The notes beneath the pieces were generated by a model. The model was not told where the DNA came from, ran no database searches, and saw only the letters and a program-made list of their open reading frames with translations. Made by a program: the position numbers and the translations under genes. Of a stretch of DNA of 64,000 bases, positions 15,001 to 27,000 are shown one piece after another (the first letter of the stretch is position 1; each line of letters starts with the position of its first letter). Origin of the DNA: Owenia fusiformis (taxonomy: Eukaryota > Annelida > Polychaeta > Sabellida > Oweniidae). The stretch spans positions 34,058,109 through 34,122,108 of the forward strand of contig CAIIXF020000002.1 of NCBI GenBank assembly GCA_903813345.2. Direction: 5' to 3'.

Positions 15001-18000
15001 ACATAGCTTAGTGTATACCAAATTCGCTTAAACGTTGCTAAATCTGCTTAAATGTTGCTAATAAACTTGCTTGAATTTTGCCAAAGGAGGAGGGAAAGTA
15101 TCGCAACAGATTTCAGAGACTCATATGTTGAATTTTGGCTATTTTCTCAGGATTAAAACAGGTGCGTATGTTAGGCCAATGTACTATCTCCAGGAAAAGC
15201 ACTCATAGAGATGATAAAATAATTTGACTTTAAATTCAATTCAATTTCAATTCAATTCAATTTATTATTCAATTTTAGTTTTCATACAATATTCATTTAC
15301 AAGACAGGGAAGGTGCAAACAACCCATCCACATGTTTTTCTGAAATGATGTCCTAATTTTCAACCCCTTCCATCCCTGCTTTTCCAATTTTTGTTGCATC
15401 AATTAACAGAAATTATCAGTTTCCTTGGACCAAACACTGCTCAAACTGAATGATTTGATTATATGTGTTTCCAAAAATGTAGCCATTTGTGTTCTATTGT
15501 TGAAACACATTCTTCATAATCAATGCACTCATGTGATCTCCAGCCAGTTTATAGTAATATATTATTATTGTCACGCCTAACTATCGACAACGTACAGTGA
15601 CGAAATATACGGCTGTACACTTGGAACATGGTTGGAATTACCTAGTTGAAAACAATCGTGCTCTGTTTGAGAATCTGTTAACGTAATTAAAAAGTTTAAA
15701 GTCTTGCCAGGAGCATGCACATGAAATTAAACATGAACAACTTCATCATATTCCCTAGATAAATCATTTAAAACCTACATCACAATTATTTGATGCAAAC
15801 AGTTAAAGTGTACATCCGTATATTTTGTCACTTTACGTTGTCGATGGTGAGGCTTAATTGTGAATGATCTTATTTTTTCTAATAATTACAGTATGAAAAA
15901 TTAGGAACACTTTTAGTAAGAGTTTTTCTAGGGTTCAGAATTTAAAAGTACTTTAGGGTGTTTGACTGAGTGGTCCACAACTCGTACAAAAGGCTGTGGT
16001 GTGTATTTGTATGTATGGGTGCACTAAAAATAACACAGGGCTCCTTTGAGAATATTTTCTGGCTTTATCATCCAGGCTTATTACGTTAATTACGACCGTA
16101 CATATACGGGATATACCCAAGAGGTATTGCTCACCTTAATTGGTGGTAAACAAAATACAATACAATACAATACAAAACAATTTAGTGGATAACGGGCATT
16201 GCTTCGCGGAGCTTTCACCAAAATTCTCTTTGGGGAGAAGTAAAGCTTCTAAAATTTATTATTTTTTCTTTTTGCTCCGAGGGACAATTTTAGCCTCCAT
16301 TTCTTGGAGACCGTAATACCGACCAAACTTAAAGAAAATAAATTTATATCGCCATAATCGTATTAAATACGTGAGGTTAAGTGAGGATCAAGACAATATG
16401 AAGAAACAATGTCATGGTAAACGCCGTAAACCTCCTTAACGTCGTATATCTTCAAAGAAAAATTAATTTGTCGGAATTCTTTCATTAGTTTAGGAAACTG
16501 AAGTGTCTGGCTGATGTATAAAAATTGCACTGTTAATCTAATCAATATTTCAAGATGATAGGGTTAGAATTATAGAAACTATGATCATTTTTGTGAAAAA
16601 ATGATAATTTCTTTCCAAAATTTGTCGTGCTTTCTAGAAGGTTTGAGAAGTTCTAGACCGTGTTCAGACGAAATGTTGAGACGCAGTGATACAAGAGGTA
16701 TATCTGCATGGTATGGTCAATGTTTCTACGAAAGGGAAAGAACCATATTCTGTCAAAACGTCGAAATAAATGAGTACTTACAAATTTCCCGCCGAAAATA
16801 CTATATCTAGTATAACGTCGTAATTTTCCGGTGTTACGACGTATAAGAGAATTGGGATGTGATCTCTGGAGAATAAAAAAATGGGAAAAAGACCACGTGC
16901 AGTATGGCAAATGATTTTAGACAGTCATATCTTTCACTTTGAGTACTTCTAGCCATAAATACAGTGGCTTTTATTAAAACAATATGTTTTTTTTCAAGTG
17001 AAGTCCCAATGATAGTAAAATATCAATTCAACTCTCTGAAAAATTATGGATTAGGGCCCCAGCTTGGCACTTTTTGAAAAATGTTAGGCTTATTTTCTAA
17101 AAAGAGGATCTTGTTTTTCTCAATTTAAACATATCGAAAGTCTCCCCTACACTATATTAACAATTTCTGAAAAGGGGATGGGTATTGAAATGAGTTAAAG
17201 TTAAAAACCACATATCCCATGTTATTTTCCCATAGGGAGAACTCGTGCTATCCATTGTTTTCAGCATAACTTTGGTCATCGAAAATTGATATCTTCAAAA
17301 CTACACTTTCAATACCATTCTATTTTTGAACATGTCTTAGACCCCTTGTTGAATAATGTTTTCATACAATCCATTGTTTTCAGCATAACTTTGGTCATCG
17401 AAAATTGATATCTTCAAAACTACACTTTCAATACCATTCTATTTTTTAACATGTCTTAGACCCCTTGTTGAATAATGTTTTCATACAATAAAAATCAGAA
17501 AAGAAGATCCTCTTTTGAGTAAATAGGTTAAATATTTTGAAAAAAATGTTGACATGGGGCCCATATTCACAATTTTCGAAATGTTTGATTTATATTTTTA
17601 TCATCATGGGTACTTCACTTGAAAGAAAACATATTGTTTTAATAAACACCACTGTATTTATGCCCAGAAAGTACTCATGGTGAAAGATATGACCATCTAA
17701 AATCACTTGCCATACTGCACGTTGTTACGCAGTTAGCACTATACAAAAATATGTCATATTCCGCAACGAATATGGCATATTCACTTGCGGTGTCAATTGC
17801 ATCGATTGAACGAACAAGTAAAACGTTTTAAGTTATTATAATGATTACTGAATCAACAGTTCTGTGTATCGAATAGATTAACTTAGCAGAAGTATCAGTC
17901 ACCAATCTGGCGTTATAAACTTACTCAATCAATCCAGGATTCATATATTAGTACTTGAAGCACTAACTATATTGGTAATCCAGCGTAGTGCATTTAGAGT

Positions 18001-21000
18001 TGATTCTCGCAACCAATCAAATCAAGGCTTTCTGTACCTGCGGTATATGTCATATTCACCTGTGGTATATGGCATATTCCGCAAGTGAGTATGACATTTT
18101 CCACGGGTGAGTATCGGGTATTCGCTAAAATCAATGTATTGCATATTCATACCGGAATATCGCATACTCACCTGCGGAATATGCCATATACCGCTGTCGA
18201 GTATGGCATATTCACCCGTCTCACAAATACCGCGCAACCTTGAATGTATGCCATATACCGCGTAACACACGTGGTCTTTTGGAGTTATAAGAATAAATTC
18301 AAGTAACTTGTCTTATCATGTCTTATATGCACGTTACCCCCCCCCCCCTTGCACGTTGGTGATGGCGCGCCATTTTTATAGATTTCATATCTAAGTTGCG
18401 TATCAGTTCAAAACAATACTAAAAGACCTTACATATTTTGCCATGCACTGTGTCTATTCAGCTGTAAATTTTCTCTTGCAAAATAAATCTTCAAAATTTG
18501 TTGAGTTCTTTTGCAGAAATAAATCGTCTACTCCCCCCCCCCCCTCTCCATTCATTTTGTACGACACCAGGCGTGTCTATGGAAATATAAGTTTTGCTCG
18601 AAGGCCGATTTTCAAAATGGCCACTCGTTTCAAAATGGCGGCCATCTTTGTTTCTATTTTACAGTTATTTAGGTACAATATGTGAAACGGTAATAGCAAT
18701 ATGTTTTAAATGTAAAAATATTATACAGGATATTAATAAAGCTTAAAATGTACATAATAAAGAAGCACATGGAAGCCATCTTTAAAAAATGGGGGCCTTT
18801 TCACACTTTTTGGGATATTTGCTGTTAATATAAGCACTTTTGGTAGTAGGCGTCCATTTTTCAAAATCAATTTTTACGTTTTTACTATAACTCGAAAAGA
18901 AGTGGAGCGATGTTGTTCATATTTGATATGTGAATATAAGCATGGCATACTGTCTAATGGCACTTTTGGGGAGTAGGCGGCCATTTTGAAAAGTGGCCAC
19001 CATTTTGACGTGTGTTATATTTTGTTTTAATAGACTTCAAAAATCAATTAGCGATTTTGTTCATATTTGATATGTGAATTCTCATAAGCATGGCACAGAG
19101 TCTTGTGATATTTTGACCATTTTTCAAAATGGCCGCCATTTACATGTGCATGTGTGCGATTTTGTTGAAATTTTATATGTGCCTACTAAGAAGCATTTTA
19201 CACTTTCTAATGACAACTTGGCTAGTGAGCAACCATTTTGAAAATGTTGGCCATTTTTGTGTTTTATTTTGCGGTTTTACTATACTACTTTGAAAAATTC
19301 CAGCCATGGCTGTTCGATTGGATTTACTACGCTTTGGCGTTGCTGTTGTCTAGTTATCAAAACGTCTAATTCGGAAATAATTGTTAATGTGCCGTTTAAG
19401 TCTACACTAGATAACCCTACTATCACACCAAACTAGTTCTCACTACGTTCTCGAAAACGGGCTTCAACTGTTTACGAACGGACTGAACCTACTAAGAACC
19501 GTTTGGGATCTATTTACAAACTTCATCGAACGTACTCGAACGGGTAGGTCCTCTAGAACTTAGACAATGCTCAAAATGTTCTCGTGGTCGTCACGTTCTA
19601 CAATTAGAACGAGTGACAACGTACTAACGACGAGCTGGACGTACTACGAACGGAACCGTCGTACTTCAATCCTACTAGGGACGTTTTAACAACGAGTTGA
19701 ACTGTCTGAGGACGTGTTGAGAACGAGGTAGAACTAATTGCAAACGGGTTTAAACTGATTAAGAACGTATTTAACACTGCTTATGAACGAGTTAGCAAAA
19801 ATATAGCTATTACACCAAACAAGTTGCCATTGCGTTCTTCAAAACCGGTTTTAAACTGTGTGCGAATGGAATGAACGTAGCTGCAACTTTCTAAGGACTA
19901 TTTACGAACTTTATGAACGTTCTCAGACGGGAATAAGATTTTAGAATTTTGAATCGATTCAAAATTCGATGGCGACCATACCGTTCTGTAATCAGGTCAT
20001 GTTGACCTTCTAGACTAAGGGACGCGTTCTACGACGTTGCACACCGACGTGGTGCGACCTGAACGAACTGCGAACGAGATGGACGTATTGAAGACTGTTT
20101 AAGAACGAAGAAGCTAATTATTTCAGACATATTTCCCGACCACAGCCAGATTGAGCCCGTTTTACGACGTTTTCGTAGGACTGGCAAGAACGGGTAAGAA
20201 CTTGTTTGGTGTGATAGGGGGGTTACCAAAATGACTGTTTATGTAACTTGTAAAACTTGAATTGATACCTGATATCTGATGGTTTTATCTCTATGTATTG
20301 TGTATGTATTTTGACCTAGTGTGAGTTCCACCATGTTAATGAATGACACGTCATCAGGCCATTTTGCTTCCTCATCGAATACATAATTATCAACTTCTCC
20401 TCTCCCTGACATTAGCCATGCAGTAACAGAGAAAACAAGTTTCTCTTGTAAATGAAACGCAATTAAAGTTTGCCAGCATCCAGTCTGGACATCATAAGAG
20501 TGCCCATCGAATGTGATATAGTGAGCAGCTCCCCATATCCGGCATTCTGCCCATTCTAGAATAAATAGGTATTATAAATATTATTATTTAATTGTATTAA
20601 TAATTTGTTATTCTACCTTCCATCATATTGTCGATTAATTATATTTCTAATATAATTTTCAAACAATTTTATTTTAAAAAGCATTCAACTTTACAATTCT
20701 TTTAACATGGCCGCGATTAAATTTACATGTGTGGCTTTTTAACATTTTTATTTCAGTTTAAACAGCATTAAGATGTACGTATATACGGATAGTTAGAGAC
20801 CTATGATAATAAATGAAAATCGCATATCAAATCTGAAAATGTATCAATGTTGCTTTCGCAACTGAAGTCATATGACAAAAATTACGATTAGTAATACTAT
20901 TACGTCTTTTCGACTTTAAAAAACACTCAGAGCTGAACCTTCAAATAAAGAGGAAACTGGATCAACGAATTATTACCATGATTCCAATTGAAAGAGCTCC

Positions 21001-24000
21001 CCTCTAAAGGTATGAGTACCGTAACAGGGGCGGATCTGGGAACCAACAAGGGGGGGGGGCCCAAATTCCAGGTCAGAGAAAAAATGTTCAGCAAAAAAGA
21101 ATTTGAGCCCCTAAAACCAAAAGTGAGCCCAAATTTTGAAATTTTGAGGCCCATTTTCTTCAAAATTTGGCCTGAAATTAAAAAACAGTTATGACCAAAA
21201 GGCCCACTTTTTGGGACCTTTTTTAGCCCAAAATCTTTTTGGGCCCATTTTTTTCTAGGCCTATCCAAGGGGGGGGGGGCGGGCCCCCAGCCTCCCCCCC
21301 CCCCTCCCAATAGCGTCCATTTATTGTAACTCGCGTTCGCTTCCATTTCCTTAATTCTGAGATGACGGGTAGTAAACATGCGCACGTCGGAACTATTTTG
21401 ACCTACATCGCTATTTTCGTAATCCAAATTAAAGTCAAGCTCCTCCTCTCTATTTTGATACCAAACAGTGGCATACTAGTTACCCTAGAAGCCAACTATG
21501 GCGGTATTTAGAACAATACCACAGGTTTTTAAATGGATTATATAGGGGTCATACCTTTTTGGCGGATGGATATGGAACCTCATACCTTAATGTTTTATGG
21601 CATCACACTGATTTTTGTCTCTGCAACTTTTTTTGGGCAAAAATATCATTTTTAGTTCAAAAATGCATAAAAACGACGGAACTGGCTGAATATGTGAAAT
21701 ATTTTCCCATTTAGGCTAGAAAGGGTTAATTTGCCCTACCCCAAATACGTCTACATATGCTAATCTAACTTTGCCACTGTGACGTCACAAATCTAACCTG
21801 ACTATCTCTGAGTTTATTGAAGAAAATGATAAGTTTGACTAACAGCTTTCATTCCCTATATGGCAAACCTTCTACTAAGAGTTGCATCATTGACTAAATC
21901 TACGACAAAGGCCATATGTCCCGAGGATTTTGACTGAAATTTGGCCATTTTCGCCCAAATCTAAGTAAATAGCGGTGTCCCCCACAGCTGTATTTTGAAA
22001 TAAATATGCTACAATGTAGCAATTTAAAAATCACACATGCTTACTGTTTCTGTTGACCTGACACGTGTATCTAGCCTGTAAAAATGAAAAATCGCTACAT
22101 TGTAGCAATTTCAGTGAGATACGGGCCCTCAAAATCATGTAATTTTAGCAATAATGAAGAAATAACCTGCAAATTTGACGGAATTTCAAAGGGCTTTCTT
22201 TCATTCATGACCCTCCACGGGCCTCTTTTCCCGTATCTCATTTTGATCGGTTGAATTAAAGACTTTTTTGTTGGTAGAACATAAATTAATTCAATGAGTT
22301 TAAAGACACTTTGATTGATTGTTGTTCCAAAGGAATTTAGTCTAGGTGCTCTATTAAACATCAAGTTTCATGAAAATCTAATTGAAAAGACGGTTATATC
22401 CTACATTTGTGACCACTGTATCTGACTTTACCGTTGTCAGGCTATTCCGGCGTGAATTGTAACATCCGTGAGCTTATCGGAGAACATTTCAAAAAAGTGC
22501 AGTCAGACCCAATTTAGTTGATAGACCAATGAAAAGAAAAATTGAAATTGAACTCCCAAATTGCGTTCTTCTCGAGTGATTCTAAATAAACGTCAAGCGG
22601 GCGAAGCTGCTTGTTCACTGTTCCACAGCTGGACAACCCTGACTTCAATTAGTAGCATTCAAATGGTGGACATAATGTTTTGTTTTCGGTAAACCTGATG
22701 CAACATTGGTGAAAACTTGCCGTCAATCTGTGGAACAGTGATAGATGAATAAATACACGTTACCGTTGTTTGTAAAAATATAACAAGAATACTTCAACTC
22801 ACACCGGAATAGCCTGACAGCGGTTAATTCAGATACCGTTGTCACAAATGGCAGACATAACCGTCGCTTCAACTCTTCACTCACTTGGTTATTATTTCAT
22901 GAGACTTTATTGTCGCTAGTTTTGTGCATGTATTTAGCTCGTATGACGATGTATTATATGAAATCCCAATTTCTATCAAATGGGGTTGTGAATCGCCACA
23001 ATATAGCGCATTAGATATTGTCAATGACAACGGAATTTAAATTTGAAATAATTTACAAAGACAACGGTATATGGTAATACGTCCGTTCTCCCGTATCTCA
23101 TTTTAATCGGTTGAATTAAAGACTTTTTTGTTGGTAGAACATAAATTAATTCAATGAGTTTAAAGACACTTTGATTGATTGTTGTTCCAAAGGAATTTAG
23201 TCTAGGTGCTCTATTAAACATCAAGTTTCATGAAAATCTAATTGAAAAGACGGTTATATCCTACATTTGTGACCACTGTATCTGACTTTACCGTTGTCAG
23301 GCTATTCCGGCGTGAATTGTAACATCCGTGAGCTTATCGGAGAACATTTCAAAATAGTGCAGTCAGTTATGACAATAAAACCCTTGAATTGCACTTGCAA
23401 TAAATATGTACGGCACCATTTTTTGACCAAAGTATCATTATTACATATATTTATGAAATCCACCGAAGTGGTGTCAAAAAATGGCCCCAGTGGATGATAA
23501 CAGGCTTCGAGAATTTTGCATGTTTCCATTGAGCCCCATGTTAATTCATCAATCTTCAAAAGACCCCCTGCAGAACAGTTCAAGAGCAATAAAGTCAATC
23601 TTCCTAGTATGTAACCATGACTCAAATGTCTTCAAAATAAGAAGGGTTACAAGCGAAATTTTGTCTCGTTCAAAATATATTTGTGTTTGAATTTTGGAAA
23701 TTTCTCATTGACTGCCATTATAAACTACTCTCAATATGGCTTTACTAAAGGGTCATTTTCTCCAAAAGTCCATTATGGAATTTTCTGATGTTGCAGATTT
23801 CTACAGCCAATATATTGACTTTCAAAAAGCAAACAGGTACATTTCTAAAAATTTCTTATTTTTAATATATCTAGTTATTAAGTTGCTCACAAAAACTCCA
23901 TTGAGTCCCATGTTAATTTATCAATCTTCAAAAGACCCCCTGCAGAACAGTTCAAGAGCAATAAAGTCAATCTTACTAGTATGTAACCATAACTTGAATG

Positions 24001-27000
24001 TCGTCAAATTAAGAAGGGTTACAAGTTGGATTGTGGATTGAATTTTGGGAAATCCCCATTGACCGCCATTATAAACTACTATCAATATGGCTTTACCAAA
24101 GTGTCATTGTCTCCAATAGTTCATTATGGAATTTTCTGATATTGCAGATTTCTATAGCCAATATATATTGACTTTTAAATACTCAAACTGGCACTTTTCT
24201 AAAATTTTTGATTTTTAATATATCTAGCCATTAAGTTGCACATGAAAACTCCCATTGGCTGCCATTATAAACCGCAGTCAACATGGCTTTACTAATAAAG
24301 TGCCATTTTCTCTAAAAGTCCACTATGGAATTTTCTGATATTGCAGATTTCTATAGTTGATATATTTACTTTTTAAAAACCAAACAGGCACATTCCTAAA
24401 AATGTCTTGTTCTTAATATATTTACTGCCATTGACTGCCATTATAAACTGATGTTAATATACTTTTACTACAGTGTCCTTTCCCCGAAAAGTCCAATATG
24501 AATATCTCTGATATTGCAGATTTCCTATTTCTATAAATCAGAAAATTTCATAGTGGACTTTTGGCGAAAAGTACACTTTATTCGTAAATCCATGTTTATA
24601 GCAGTTTATAATGGCAGCCAATGGGGATTTTCGGTCAACTTAAGGGCTAAATATGTTAAAAATAAGAACGTTTTAGAATTGTGCCTGTTTGGTTTTTTAA
24701 AAGTCAATATATTGGCTATAGAAATCTGCAATATCAGAAAATTCCATCGTGGAGAAAATGGCACTTTAGTAAAGCCATATTGATAGAAGTTTATAATGGC
24801 GGTCAATGGGAGTTTTCCAAAATTCAAACACCAATATATTTTGAACTACATGTAGATAAAATCCAACTTGTTACCCTTCTTATTTTGAAGACATGCAAGA
24901 TATGTTTACATACCAGGAAGGTTGACTTTATTGGTCTTGGACTGTTTTGCAGGGGGTCTTTTGAATATTGATAAATTAACATGGGACTCAATGGATTTTT
25001 CGTGAGCAACTTAATAACTAGATATATTAAAAATAACAAATTTTTAAAAATGTGCCTGTTTTGATTTTGGAAAGTCATTATGTTGGGTATAGAAATCTGC
25101 AATATCAGAAAATTCCATAGTGAACTTTTGGAGAAAATGGCACTTTACTCGTATTAGCAAAGCCATGTTGATAGCTTTCATAATGGCAGCCAATGGGAGT
25201 TTTCGTGAGCAACTCAATGGTTAGATAATGAAATTTTAGAAATGTGCCTGTTTGGTTTTTAAAATTCAATATATTGGCTATAGAAATCTGCAATATAAAA
25301 AAATTCCATAGTGGAATTTTGAAAAAAATGACACTTTAATAAGGCCATATTGAGAGCAGTTTATAATGGCAGTCAATGGGAATTTTCCAAAATTCAAACA
25401 CCAATATCTTTGGAACTAGACAAAATCCGGCTTGTAACCCTTCTTATTTTGAAGACATTTAAGTCTCGGTTACATACAAGGAAGATTGACTTTATTGTTC
25501 TTGAACTCCTCTGCAGGGGGTCTTTTGAAGTTTGATAAATTAACATTGAACTCAATGGAAACATGCAAAATTTTCGAGCCCTGTTATTATCCACTGGGGT
25601 TAATTTTAACACCACTTCGGTAGATATCAAAAATATATGTATTAATGATACTTTTGTCAAAAAATGGTGACGTATATATAGCAAGTGCAATTAAAGTGCT
25701 AACTGACTACACTAAAAGGCATATTGATCGGATGATTGCGGGACTCTTGGTTTTGACACACGAGGTCTGGAAACGGTCAATGTAGGTTGTAACGTATTCT
25801 TTAGAGTAGCTCCATTTGCTTTGTACTTCAACTCTCGTTTATAATCAGATTGGAGACTTTCACTTTGACGAGAAATGAATTCGTCCGTCGTCGGATCAGG
25901 CACGTGACCAGCTTTTGCAAGGGGTCCAAAATTTACAAGGGCTCTATATTGTTGTTGTTAGTTTTGTCCCAAAATAGCGAAAAGTAGTTTACGTGACATT
26001 TTGATACAGACAAATACATTTAAAACCACGCAAAATGCATTTTATTCATGGACCACTGCGTTTCATTCATGTAGCACTTACACATGTAACCCTTCTATCA
26101 CACCAAACTAGTTTTCACTACGTTCTCGAAACCGGGCTTCAACTGTGTACGGACGGACTGGACATACTTAGAACCGTTTGGGGTCAATTTACAAACTTCA
26201 TCGAACGTACTCGAACGGGTAGGTCCTCTAGAACTAAAGGCCCCCTCACATATGGACGAATTCACTAAGCGCAGTCTTGCGAATAGGAATTGAGTAAAAG
26301 TCGTTCCCATTAGTACCTGTACGTTATACATCGTTGGGGTGTTCGTATATGTAAGTACCCCCTCGGAAAGCTTCGGAAGCATGCGCAAAAATGTGCTTCA
26401 GTTCGCATGCTTACGTTCCCAATCGCCAGAATTGACTTCGCAAGACTGCGTCTGGTGGAATCGTTCATATGTGAGGGGGCCTTTAGAACATGCTCAAAAT
26501 GTTCTCGTGGTCGATACGTTCTACAATAAGAACGAGTGACAACGTACTAACGACGAGCTGGACGTACTACGAACGGAACTGTCGTACTTCAATCCTACTA
26601 GGACGTTTTAACAACGAGTTGAACTGTCTGAGGACGCATTGAGAACGAAGTAAAACTAATTCACCCTATGCAGACAGAGCCTGTGGGAAATATTGGGTGC
26701 GGAGCAAATGAGCGGAGGGTGCGGAGCTAACGGTCATTTTTGAATTAAAATTTGGGATATTTCTGAAACTAAGCCGTTTTGGGACTTCAAATATACCAAG
26801 ATATGTGTATTTGACTCCAAATATCAATGCAATTGTGAAAATAGGAGCGCAATTCATTCTATAGCAACGCAGTGTGCCTTAAACCTTTCCCAGACCTATA
26901 TATTTTGAAATTATCCTTTTAATACTGAGTCCCCAGCATTCATAAAAAATGGTGTTCAAGGTACACTATCTATACAAATTATTTTTGCATCTTGGAAGCC

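Larger units (their letters stand above)
10452..16863. mobile_element. Nested inverted-repeat element L, 6.4 kb
   Basis: 10452-10895 and 16425-16863 are inverted copies sharing TCTTATACGTCGTAACACCG and AGAACTTCTCAAACCTTCTA. A second inverted pair (M) lies inside. The layout suggests a long-TIR DNA transposon with another inserted in it. Confidence 0.75.

Noticed and set aside
22230-23366. Small LTR retrotransposon
   Set aside because: The direct repeats lack TG...CA ends, and no primer-binding site, polypurine tract or target duplication is seen.
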